Below are positions 58,252 to 64,000 of a DNA stretch of 64,000 nt, piece after piece; within the stretch, counting starts at the first letter, position 1, and every line of letters starts with the position of its first letter. This stretch comes from Halorubrum sp. PV6 (GTDB lineage Archaea; Halobacteriota; Halobacteria; Halobacteriales; Haloferacaceae), in the NCBI RefSeq assembly GCF_003990725.2, contig NZ_CP030064.1:2046001-2110000 (forward strand), written 5' to 3'. The translations under genes were made by a program, and so were the position numbers. Under the pieces are notes generated by a model. The model did no database searches. It saw only the letters and a list, made by a program, of their open reading frames with translations, and was not told the origin of the DNA.

Positions 58252-59811
58252 TTACGCTAAGAAGACGTGTCGCGGTCGGTCGGCGAGCACTTCGCGGCCC
58301 CACTGGACGGTCTCGCGGAACTCGTCGGAGCCGAAGAATCCCATGGCGTCCTCCTTCGCCTGCCACTGGCTGGCGATGAACATGTCGTTTTCGTCTTCGA
58401 CGTTCATCATCAGGTCGGTCTCGACGTGACCATCCATCTCGGCGAGGACGTCGCCCACGTCGTCGAAGGTGTCGGTGAAGTCGCCCTGGTGTTCGGGCTT
58501 GACGGTGTAGAACATCCCCATCGTCCCGAAGCCGGACTCCTCGCCCGCGCGGGCGACGATGCCCGGCAGTTCCGAGAGGAAGCCCGCCGCGGTCTCGGCC
58601 GCGGAGGCCGTCTCCCAGATGGAGACGACGGCGGCGCGGTCCGTCACGCGCCCCTCGTACACCGCCGTCTTCACGTGCGTGCCGTAGTGGTCGAAGTTGC
58701 CGCGGAGCCCCTCGACCTCGTCGAACAGCTCGTCCTCGTCGGCCTCGCTGTAGAGGACGGTCGCGTACACGTCCTCGCCGTGCGGCTTGCCGGCGTAGAT
58801 GTCCAGATCCGCGAGTTCACCGCGGATGTCGTCGTCGTCGTCGCCCTCGCCGCCCGCTTCGTCGTCACCGTGCGGGTGGTCCCCCTCGCCGCCCGCCTCG
58901 CTTTCCGCGTGCGGGTGGTCGCCGTGGGCCGAGCCGCCGGCGCCGCCGTGGGCGTGTTCCCCGCCGTGACCGTCGCCGTGGTGCCCGCCTTCCTCGTGTG
59001 CGTGGCCGTGAGCGCCGTCGGCGTCGCCGTCCGGCGTCGGGACCGTCTCGCCCGCGAGGTAGGCGCCCAGATCGGCGGGCGGGAACCGCCGCCCGATGTA
59101 GAACTCGCCGAACTCGCCGTAGCGCGAGGAGGCGGGGTCGAAGCGCATCTCGTAGACGATGTCCTTGATGTCCGTCGGGTCCGAGCCGAACAGCGTGACG
59201 CCCCACTCGTGGCTGTCGAAGCCGACGGAGGAGGCGATAACCTGCTTGATCTTCCCGGCGTACTCCTTGCCGACCTCGCCGTGCCCGGCCATCAGGTCGG
59301 CGCGGTCCTCGAAGGAGAGGTCGTACCAGTTGTACTCCTCGCCGCGCCGCTTGCTCATCGGGTAGAAGCAGACGTACTCGTCGTCGGGAATCTCCGGGCG
59401 CATCTTCCCTTCGATGTAGCGTTTGAGCCCCTCGTCGACCGACTCCGGCTCGGTGAAGTACTCGTCCGAGACGTAGCCGGAGACCTCGGTGACGGAGACG
59501 TAGGAGGTCGTTCGCTCCGTGAACTTCGCGAGCGCGGTGTCCTCGAACCGGCGCTCGATCGACGACACGTCGTCGAGCGTCGGGCGGAAGTGGACGAAGA
59601 GGAGGTCGGCTTTGTGGCCCACCACCGAGAACAGCCCGGAGTCGCCCTCCTCGGCGTCGGCGACCAGTTCGCGGTGTTGTAGGAAGGCCTCGCCCTCCTC
59701 GATCGCCCGTTCTCGCTCGCTCTCGGGGGCGTCGCGCCACGCGTCCCAGTCGATAGACCGGAAGTCGTGCAGCGCGAACCACCCTTCCTCGGTCTGTGGT
59801 GCCTCGACCAT
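58252..59811 (-). CDS. pitA: PitA: chlorite dismutase-like haem protein fused to an ABM-type domain
   Basis: The 519-residue protein has an N-terminal chlorite dismutase/HemQ-like half (1-250): GWFALHDFRSIDWDAWRDAP, VCFYPMSKRRGEEYNWYDLSFEDRADLMAGHGEVGKEYAGKIKQVIASSVGFDSHEWGVTLF. A His/Gly/Asp-rich linker (about 258-330) follows. The C-terminus (about 340-519) has two antibiotic-biosynthesis-monooxygenase-like barrels. This is the architecture of PitA described in Haloferax. The His-rich linker could bind metal. Whether the enzyme acts on haem precursors or chlorite is unknown. Confidence 0.9.
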   Translation of the reverse strand: MVEAPQTEEGWFALHDFRSIDWDAWRDAPESERERAIEEGEAFLQHRELVADAEEGDSGLFSVVGHKADLLFVHFRPTLDDVSSIERRFEDTALAKFTERTTSYVSVTEVSGYVSDEYFTEPESVDEGLKRYIEGKMRPEIPDDEYVCFYPMSKRRGEEYNWYDLSFEDRADLMAGHGEVGKEYAGKIKQVIASSVGFDSHEWGVTLFGSDPTDIKDIVYEMRFDPASSRYGEFGEFYIGRRFPPADLGAYLAGETVPTPDGDADGAHGHAHEEGGHHGDGHGGEHAHGGAGGSAHGDHPHAESEAGGEGDHPHGDDEAGGEGDDDDDIRGELADLDIYAGKPHGEDVYATVLYSEADEDELFDEVEGLRGNFDHYGTHVKTAVYEGRVTDRAAVVSIWETASAAETAAGFLSELPGIVARAGEESGFGTMGMFYTVKPEHQGDFTDTFDDVGDVLAEMDGHVETDLMMNVEDENDMFIASQWQAKEDAMGFFGSDEFRETVQWGREVLADRPRHVFLA

Positions 59812-59946
59812 ACGTCGACTTGGGTCTCCGGGACTTAGGGGTTTGCGAGTCGACCCGGAAACTGGGAGTCATCGACACCGGGCGCGGTCCGACCGGAACC
59901 GACAGCCGTCGCGGCCGGGTCCGGTCAATTCGGCCCGGAAGCGACG

Positions 59947-60756
59947 TTAGCGGTCGATCAGCCGACCGAGGACCCCGCCCGGCAGCCCGGCGCGAACCAG
60001 CCGGTCGTAGAGCCGGTCCGGGATCACGGCCGCGAAGCGCGGGAGCCAGCGCGCCCGCCGGCTCACTCGGGTAACGGCCCGCGGGCGATCGGTCGTCACC
60101 GCGTCAGCGACCGCCTCGACCACGGTCTCGCGGTCGGTCGCGGCCGGCGCGTACCCCTCGAAGTCGCGGTAGGCGTCGGCGTAGGGCCCGTCGGCGTCCG
60201 CCCGCCGCTCCGTGATCCCCGCGGCCGCGCGCTCGTTGAACCCGGTCGGGACCGGGCCGGGCTCGACGAACGCGACGGTCACGCCGTGCGGTTCGACCTC
60301 GCGGCGGAGCGCGTCGACGTACCCGCGCAGGCCGGCCTTCGCGGCGCTGTAGGCGCCGTGATAGGGGAGCGCGGTCGAGCCGACCATCGACCCGACGACG
60401 ACCGCTCGCCCGGACCGCTCGCGGAGCGCGGGGAGCGCGGCCCGGACGACGGTGTGGACCGCGGTCAGGTTCGTGTCGAGTTGCCGGCGGAAGGCGTCCG
60501 GCGTGGTGTCCTCGACCGCGGCGATCTCGTACCCGCCGACGCAGGAGACGACGCGGTCGAGGTCGCGGTCGGAGAGCAGCTCCGCGACCGCGGCGCCGTC
60601 CCGCAAGTCGAGCGCGTGCGTCTCCACGGAGTCGGGGAGGGCGGCCAGCCCGTCGGCGTCGCGGTCGAGGCCGATCACCTCGTGACCGGCGGCCGCGAGG
60701 GTTCCGACCACGCCGCCGCCGATGCCGCCGGCCGCTCCGGTCACGAGGACGCGCAT
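59947..60756 (-). CDS. Classical SDR family oxidoreductase
   Basis: The 269-residue protein starts at the ATG at 60756. It has the cofactor motif VTGAAGGIGGGVVGTLAAAGHEVIGLDRD, favouring NAD because of the Asp. NVAG-like SCVGGYEIAAVEDT follows. The catalytic set Ser (VVGSMVGS), Tyr and Lys (YHGAYSAAKAGLRGYVDALRRE) is intact, and VEPGPVPTGFNERA ends the fold. The C-terminal basic region (RRARWLPRFAAVIPDRLYDRLVR) looks membrane-associated. The substrate is unknown. Confidence 0.87.
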   Translation of the reverse strand: MRVLVTGAAGGIGGGVVGTLAAAGHEVIGLDRDADGLAALPDSVETHALDLRDGAAVAELLSDRDLDRVVSCVGGYEIAAVEDTTPDAFRRQLDTNLTAVHTVVRAALPALRERSGRAVVVGSMVGSTALPYHGAYSAAKAGLRGYVDALRREVEPHGVTVAFVEPGPVPTGFNERAAAGITERRADADGPYADAYRDFEGYAPAATDRETVVEAVADAVTTDRPRAVTRVSRRARWLPRFAAVIPDRLYDRLVRAGLPGGVLGRLIDR

Positions 60757-60834
60757 GCGAGCGAGTAGCGACCCCACGGCCCTGACCTTGGCGGTTCGAG
60801 CCGAACCGGGCCACGGCGCGGGCGCGCCCCGAAG

Positions 60835-60842
60835 GCATATAT
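60835..60842 (+). promoter_or_regulatory. TATA box of the 68-residue zinc-finger gene
   Basis: GCATATAT is centred 28 bases before the ATG at 60866. Confidence 0.6.
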
Positions 60843-60865
60843 CCGCGACCCGTAATTGCTCGACT

Positions 60866-61072
60866 ATGTCCACCGACGAACCGTCCGTCCCGATACGCTG
60901 TAGCGAGTGCGGGACGGAGACCAGCGTTGCCCTGTCCGACGTGGCGGACGCACTGGAAAAACACAACGACGGAAAACACGACGGCGAGGAGATCGCGGAG
61001 GTCGACCCGGCGCTGAAAGACCAGCTCGCGGACCTCGTCGCGGAGGACCTTGGTCTCTTCGAGAAGGCCTGA
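60866..61072 (+). CDS. Small conserved haloarchaeal zinc-finger protein
   Basis: The 68-residue protein has IRCSECGTETSVALSDVADALEKHNDGKHDG. The Cys-x2-Cys pair and two downstream histidines make a C2H2-like zinc site. An acidic C-terminal helix, KDQLADLVAEDLGLFEKA, follows. It is leaderless by promoter spacing. Function unknown; it converges with another small Cys/His protein gene. Confidence 0.7.
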   Translation: MSTDEPSVPIRCSECGTETSVALSDVADALEKHNDGKHDGEEIAEVDPALKDQLADLVAEDLGLFEKA

Positions 61073-61106
61073 GTTCCGCAGCCGCGGCCGGCGAGAAGCG
61101 GACCGA

Positions 61107-61337
61107 TCAGTCGTCTTGGGCGAGCGCGCCCTTCGGGTGCCCTTTGTGCTGGAGGTTTCGGTTGTCCCGCTTCCGCGTCGCCGTCGCCGGAATCACGTCG
61201 TCGACCGCGTCGCGCGGGCGCCCGGTGTAGCCGTGGTCCGGGTACTCGGCGCAGTGCGCCATGGCGTCGTGGGAGCCCTCCCACGGCCCTGCGTCACAGC
61301 CGTCCGCGGTGCAGACGAACACTATCTCATCAGACAT
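61107..61337 (-). CDS. Small conserved haloarchaeal Cys/His protein
   Basis: The 76-residue protein begins MSDEIVFVCTADGCDAGPWEGSHDAMAHCAEYPDHGYTGRP. Three Cys and two His are spaced like a zinc finger. The C-terminus is basic (TATRKRDNRNLQHKGHPKG). The promoter has a TATA box lying inside an inverted repeat. The function is unknown; binding to nucleic acid is possible. Confidence 0.7.
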   Translation of the reverse strand: MSDEIVFVCTADGCDAGPWEGSHDAMAHCAEYPDHGYTGRPRDAVDDVIPATATRKRDNRNLQHKGHPKGALAQDD

Positions 61338-61356
61338 GTTATCCGAGCGTACTGAC

Positions 61357-61395
61357 CAGGAGTATAAAAATATCTCAGTTAGATTATTACTCCTG
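61357..61395 (-). promoter_or_regulatory. TATA box within an 8-base inverted repeat
   Basis: CAGGAGTA (61357-61364) and TACTCCTG (61388-61395) are exact complements 23 bases apart, enclosing AT-rich sequence. On the minus strand TTTTTATACTCC lies about 28 bases before the ATG at 61337. Binding of a dimeric regulator across the dyad would block the TATA box. Confidence 0.5.
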
Positions 61396-61429
61396 ATAAC
61401 AGGCTGGCGACGGGAGTCGTCCGGCGGGG

Positions 61430-62203
61430 TCAGTCGCTGAGAACCGGCGCGCCGGCGAGTTCGACGCTCGTGCCGTCGTCGCGACAGGCTTCGAGAGCGT
61501 GTTTGGCCGCGAAGCCGGCCTCGTGAGCCGAGGCGCCGCGACCGACGCCGACCTGTAGCTCGATGTCGGCGTCGTCGGCGACGTGCGCGACAGCGTCGGC
61601 GAAGGCAGTTTCGGGCAGATCCGGACAGACGGCGACGACGTTGTCACCGCCGACGAAAAACGAGAGGGCGCCGTGGCGCTCGCGGAGGTACCGCGCCAGC
61701 GACCCGTACGCGCGTTCGACGGCGAGGAACGTGTCGAACTCGTTGCCGCGGTCGGTGTACTTCCCGGTCACGTCGACCACGTCGAAGTGCGCGATCTGGA
61801 GGTCCGACGGCGTGGTCTCGGTAAGATAGTCGCCGGCGAGCACCTCGCTTCGGGTCTCGTCTTGTGCGCTTCCCTCGGTCTGGATCAGGCGGTTCGCAGA
61901 CTCCAAGGCGTCTATCGGTCGTTCGGCGACGCCGGTGCCGAGGCTGACGGTCACCGGGTAGCGGTTCCCGACCGACTCTTGGAGCGCCGCGTGAGCCGCG
62001 CCGTCGAGGCCGTTCGTCACGGCGATCATGTTGTCGTAGCGGGTGGAGAAGACGTAGGCGTCCCGCGGACCGACGAACTGGGCCACGTCGGCGAAGAGTC
62101 GCGACTGGAGCGTCTGGAGGTCCATCTCCCGTCTGGGCTCCGGCGTCACCGTCCACGGCCCGTAGTTGTCGATCTGGACCAGCGTCACCTGAGTCGTCGT
62201 CAC
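61430..62203 (-). CDS. gch3: GTP cyclohydrolase III (archaeal, GTP cyclohydrolase IIa)
   Basis: The start is the GTG at 62203 (MTTTQVTLVQIDNYGPWTVTP), which matches the N-terminus typical of haloarchaeal orthologues; 257 residues. Palm-like halves carry FSTRYDNMIAVTNGLD near residue 55 and ALSFFVGGDNVVAVCPDLP near 185. The GGDN motif is characteristic of this metal-dependent enzyme related to GGDEF domains. It opens GTP to the formamidopyrimidine precursor for riboflavin and F420 deazaflavin. Confidence 0.93.
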   Translation of the reverse strand: MTTTQVTLVQIDNYGPWTVTPEPRREMDLQTLQSRLFADVAQFVGPRDAYVFSTRYDNMIAVTNGLDGAAHAALQESVGNRYPVTVSLGTGVAERPIDALESANRLIQTEGSAQDETRSEVLAGDYLTETTPSDLQIAHFDVVDVTGKYTDRGNEFDTFLAVERAYGSLARYLRERHGALSFFVGGDNVVAVCPDLPETAFADAVAHVADDADIELQVGVGRGASAHEAGFAAKHALEACRDDGTSVELAGAPVLSD

Positions 62204-62357
62204 AGTGAAGACAGGTTGGGAACGGCCCCGCTTTACGCTTCCGTTATCCCGAAGGTGAAACGGGTATCGGATATGAAACGCGACTCGGCGAACCGGGGGG
62301 CCGAGGCGGGACGCGGGGCGGCGCAACGCCTACGAGCGTGGCGCCCCGAGCGACGGT

Positions 62358-63137
62358 ATGGAGTTCAGCGGCGCCGTCTTGGACGTGGACGGCACGGTCG
62401 TGCGAGGCGACGAGCCGATACCGGGCGCGCCGGCGGGGTACCGGCGGCTCCGCGAGGCCGGGGTCGAGACGCTGTTCGTCTCGAACAACCCAACGAAGGC
62501 GCCGCCGGCGTACGTCGACCGGCTGGGCGCCGCCGGCTACGACGCCGACGCGGACCAGGTGTTCACCGCCGGCGCCGTCACGACGCGCTACCTGCGCGCG
62601 CACCACGCGGACGACGACCTGCTGTGTATCGGCGAGGCCGGACTGCTCGACCAGTTCGCGGCGGCCGGGCTCGCGACGACCGACGACGTCGACGAGGCGG
62701 ACGCGCTCGTCGCGTCCATCGACCGCGAGTTCGGCTACGAGGACCTCTGTACGGCCCTGTGGGCGCTCGAAAGGGGAATTCCGTTCATCGGCACCGACCC
62801 CGACGTCGTCATCCCCGCGCCCGACCGCGACGTGCCGGGGTCCGGGGCCGTCATCAACGCCATCGCCGGAGTCGCGGAGCGCGAACCGGACGCGGTCCTC
62901 GGGAAGCCCTCGGACACCGCCATCGAGATGGTTCGCGAGCGCCTGCCGTATCCCCCGGAGGAGTGTCTCGTCGTGGGCGACCGCCTCGACACCGACATCG
63001 CGCTCGGCGAGCGCGCCGGGATGACCACGGCGCTCGTCCTCTCCGGCGTCACCGACGAGGCCGCCGTCGCGGCGGCGGACGTCTCTCCGGACCACGTGCT
63101 CGAAGACCTCGGCGACGTCGACCGGCTGCTCGGGTGA
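62358..63137 (+). CDS. HAD-IIA (NagD-like) sugar phosphatase
   Basis: The 259-residue protein has motif I AVLDVDGTVVRGDEPIPGAP, motif II TLFVSNNPTKAPPAYVDRL, motif III Lys in AVLGKPSDTAIEMV and motif IV VVGDRLDTDIALGERAGM. The cap is of the C2a type between motifs II and III, as in NagD, AraL and phosphoglycolate phosphatases. It should dephosphorylate a small sugar phosphate or nucleotide. It diverges from the GTP cyclohydrolase III gene. Confidence 0.9.
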   Translation: MEFSGAVLDVDGTVVRGDEPIPGAPAGYRRLREAGVETLFVSNNPTKAPPAYVDRLGAAGYDADADQVFTAGAVTTRYLRAHHADDDLLCIGEAGLLDQFAAAGLATTDDVDEADALVASIDREFGYEDLCTALWALERGIPFIGTDPDVVIPAPDRDVPGSGAVINAIAGVAEREPDAVLGKPSDTAIEMVRERLPYPPEECLVVGDRLDTDIALGERAGMTTALVLSGVTDEAAVAAADVSPDHVLEDLGDVDRLLG

Positions 63138-63205
63138 GGCGGGGACGACCGCCCATCGCCGCTCGCCGACGTTCCCGAACGACCACTTTCACGCCGTGGA
63201 AAACC

Positions 63206-63214
63206 CTTATAAAC
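63206..63214 (+). promoter_or_regulatory. TATA box of the 37-residue microprotein gene
   Basis: CTTATAAAC is centred about 26 bases before the ATG at 63236, one of the clearest promoters in the window. Confidence 0.65.
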
Positions 63215-63235
63215 TACCACGATAACCGATGACGT

Positions 63236-63349
63236 ATGAGAGGGGGTACCTCACACGGGGAGCAGGGAAGCGACGAGGAGGAGGACCCGGAGGAAGCCGT
63301 CCGCGTCATCGAGGGCCACGCGGTGCAGTTCAACGAGTACCGGTACTGA
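63236..63349 (+). CDS. 37-residue acidic microprotein
   Basis: The frame starts at ATG 63236 behind a strong TATA box at leaderless distance. The product has a run of Asp/Glu, then EEAVRVIEGHAVQFNEYRY, a compact C-terminal segment that looks selected rather than random. No family is recognised with confidence. It stands alone between the phosphatase and the membrane gene at the window end. Confidence 0.5.
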   Translation: MRGGTSHGEQGSDEEEDPEEAVRVIEGHAVQFNEYRY

Positions 63350-63482
63350 GGGGTCCGGGCGCTCACTCGCGGTCGCCGAGCCGTCGCGAGCGCGCCGACC
63401 GCCGGTGATCGACCGACTGCGAGCGGGTGCGCCCCCGAGCGCTGTCGGGACCGTTAAGTGCGCGTCGCGGGTAGCCGAGGGT

Positions 63483-64000
63483 GTGATACGGAGGCTTCGA
63501 CGGGCGAGTGTCTTCGCCGCGGTGTCGGCGGTCGCCGTTCTCGCGCCGGCTCTCGGCGACGCCGCAGCCGTGCCGTTCCTCGCCGTCGCCGGCCTCGCCT
63601 TCTTCGGCGTCCGCGACGGCGAGTGGTTCGAGACGCTCGCGCTGCCGGGAGACCGCGAGGAGGAACGCCTCTACGGATTCGTCGCGTTCGCGGTCGCCGC
63701 CGGCGGCCTCGCGCTGTTCGCGTCCCTCCCCCGCGCGCCGCTCCCGCACGAGGCGTTTGCCGCCGCGGCCCTCGCGGTCGGCGTCGGACGGCTCGGCCGC
63801 ACCGTCGCCGCCGGGCGCACCGACGACGAGTTCACGCTCGTGGCGAGTTACGTCGGCGCCGGGACGGCCGGGGCCGCCGCCGGACAGGTCGGCGTGCGGC
63901 TCCAGACGGAGGGGTCGGGACTCGTCGGCGGGCTTCCGGAGGTCGCCTTCCTCGCCGCCGTGGCCGCGCTCGCGGCGGCGCTCGTCAGGTCGCTCGTCTT
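63483..64000 (+). CDS. DUF92-like membrane protein, truncated by the window end
   Basis: The frame begins at a GTG at 63483 with GTTAAG about 30 bases upstream, and remains open to the last base, giving 172 residues so far. It starts IRRLRRASVFAAVSAVAVLAPALG. It has several Ala-rich membrane helices interrupted by DGEWFETLALPGDREEERLYGF. Haloarchaeal DUF92 (TMEM19/VTE6-like) proteins have a similar long N-terminal helical region with a comparable Arg-Glu-Glu-Arg-Leu-Tyr-Gly segment. The diagnostic C-terminal half lies outside the window, so the family call is tentative. Confidence 0.6.
   Translation, partial: MIRRLRRASVFAAVSAVAVLAPALGDAAAVPFLAVAGLAFFGVRDGEWFETLALPGDREEERLYGFVAFAVAAGGLALFASLPRAPLPHEAFAAAALAVGVGRLGRTVAAGRTDDEFTLVASYVGAGTAGAAAGQVGVRLQTEGSGLVGGLPEVAFLAAVAALAAALVRSLV

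Noticed and set aside
1-64000. tRNA, rRNA or other classical RNA genes
   Set aside because: I found no tRNA T-arm or acceptor pattern and no rRNA sequence by reading. A covariance-model scan would be needed to exclude an unusual one.

Overview
This 64 kb window is chromosomal DNA of a haloarchaeon (class Halobacteria). The evidence is a very high GC content, acidic proteins, TATA boxes (TTTATA-like) about 25-30 bases before start codons with no Shine-Dalgarno leader, and archaeal markers: ribosomal protein S6e, DnaG primase, GatD, archaeosine synthase ArcS with archaeal TGT, GTP cyclohydrolase III and the prepilin peptidase PibD. The style fits Halorubrum-like genomes, but no species marker is present. 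I see no rRNA, tRNA, CRISPR array or insertion sequence.

Left edge (1-1652): an AT-rich membrane M48-like metallopeptidase gene, then a winged-helix regulator overlapping a PemK/MazF-like toxin. This looks like the end of an acquired segment, and host-like sequence begins at about 1.7 kb.

1.7-14.4 kb: sugar-phosphate isomerase-like protein, coiled-coil hypothetical, Eis-like acetyltransferase, old-yellow-enzyme oxidoreductase, BtpA family protein convergent with a nucleoside-deaminase/PfkB-kinase operon, a zinc-ribbon operon, a membrane protein resembling the division protein CdpA, a 7TM-PAS histidine kinase and a PHP-domain protein.

14.5-26 kb: two overlapping moeA genes (the second with a substrate-binding-protein-like C-terminus), a hotdog thioesterase, an M23/LytM-fold protein, a second histidine kinase, a lipoate-ligase-like protein, S6e, and the haem block ahbAB-precorrin-2 dehydrogenase-hemA. 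The block makes the tetrapyrrole precursor (HemA) and carries out the siroheme dehydrogenase and decarboxylase steps.

26-45.5 kb: a Na+/solute symporter with its DUF3311 partner, dnaG, pibD, a tightly overlapping gatD-GNAT-small membrane protein operon, deoC, a TrmB/OxsR-like redox regulator with palindromes around its promoter, universal stress protein, a nitrate/sulfonate/taurine-type ABC importer, menB, thiL, isocitrate lyase preceded by a chain of overlapping small ORFs, and a CaiB-type CoA transferase.

45.6-64 kb: an SDR lacking the usual Tyr/Lys, an AEC transporter, a cupin-FAH hydrolase pair, archaeosine genes arcS and tgtA flanking a PNPOx-like gene, Nif3-like protein, fructokinase-like kinase, RecJ-like DHH protein, Usp, a pilin-like protein fused to a domain resembling those of bacterial secreted proteins, PitA, a classical SDR, small zinc-finger proteins, GTP cyclohydrolase III, a NagD-type phosphatase, a 37-residue microprotein and the start of a DUF92-like gene that runs off the window.

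The less expected observations are the pilin fusion, the M23-fold protein in an organism without murein, the small-ORF chain before aceA, the GC-rich stem-loop element downstream of arcS, and repeated short tandem duplications at gene ends, one of which has copied a stop codon three times.
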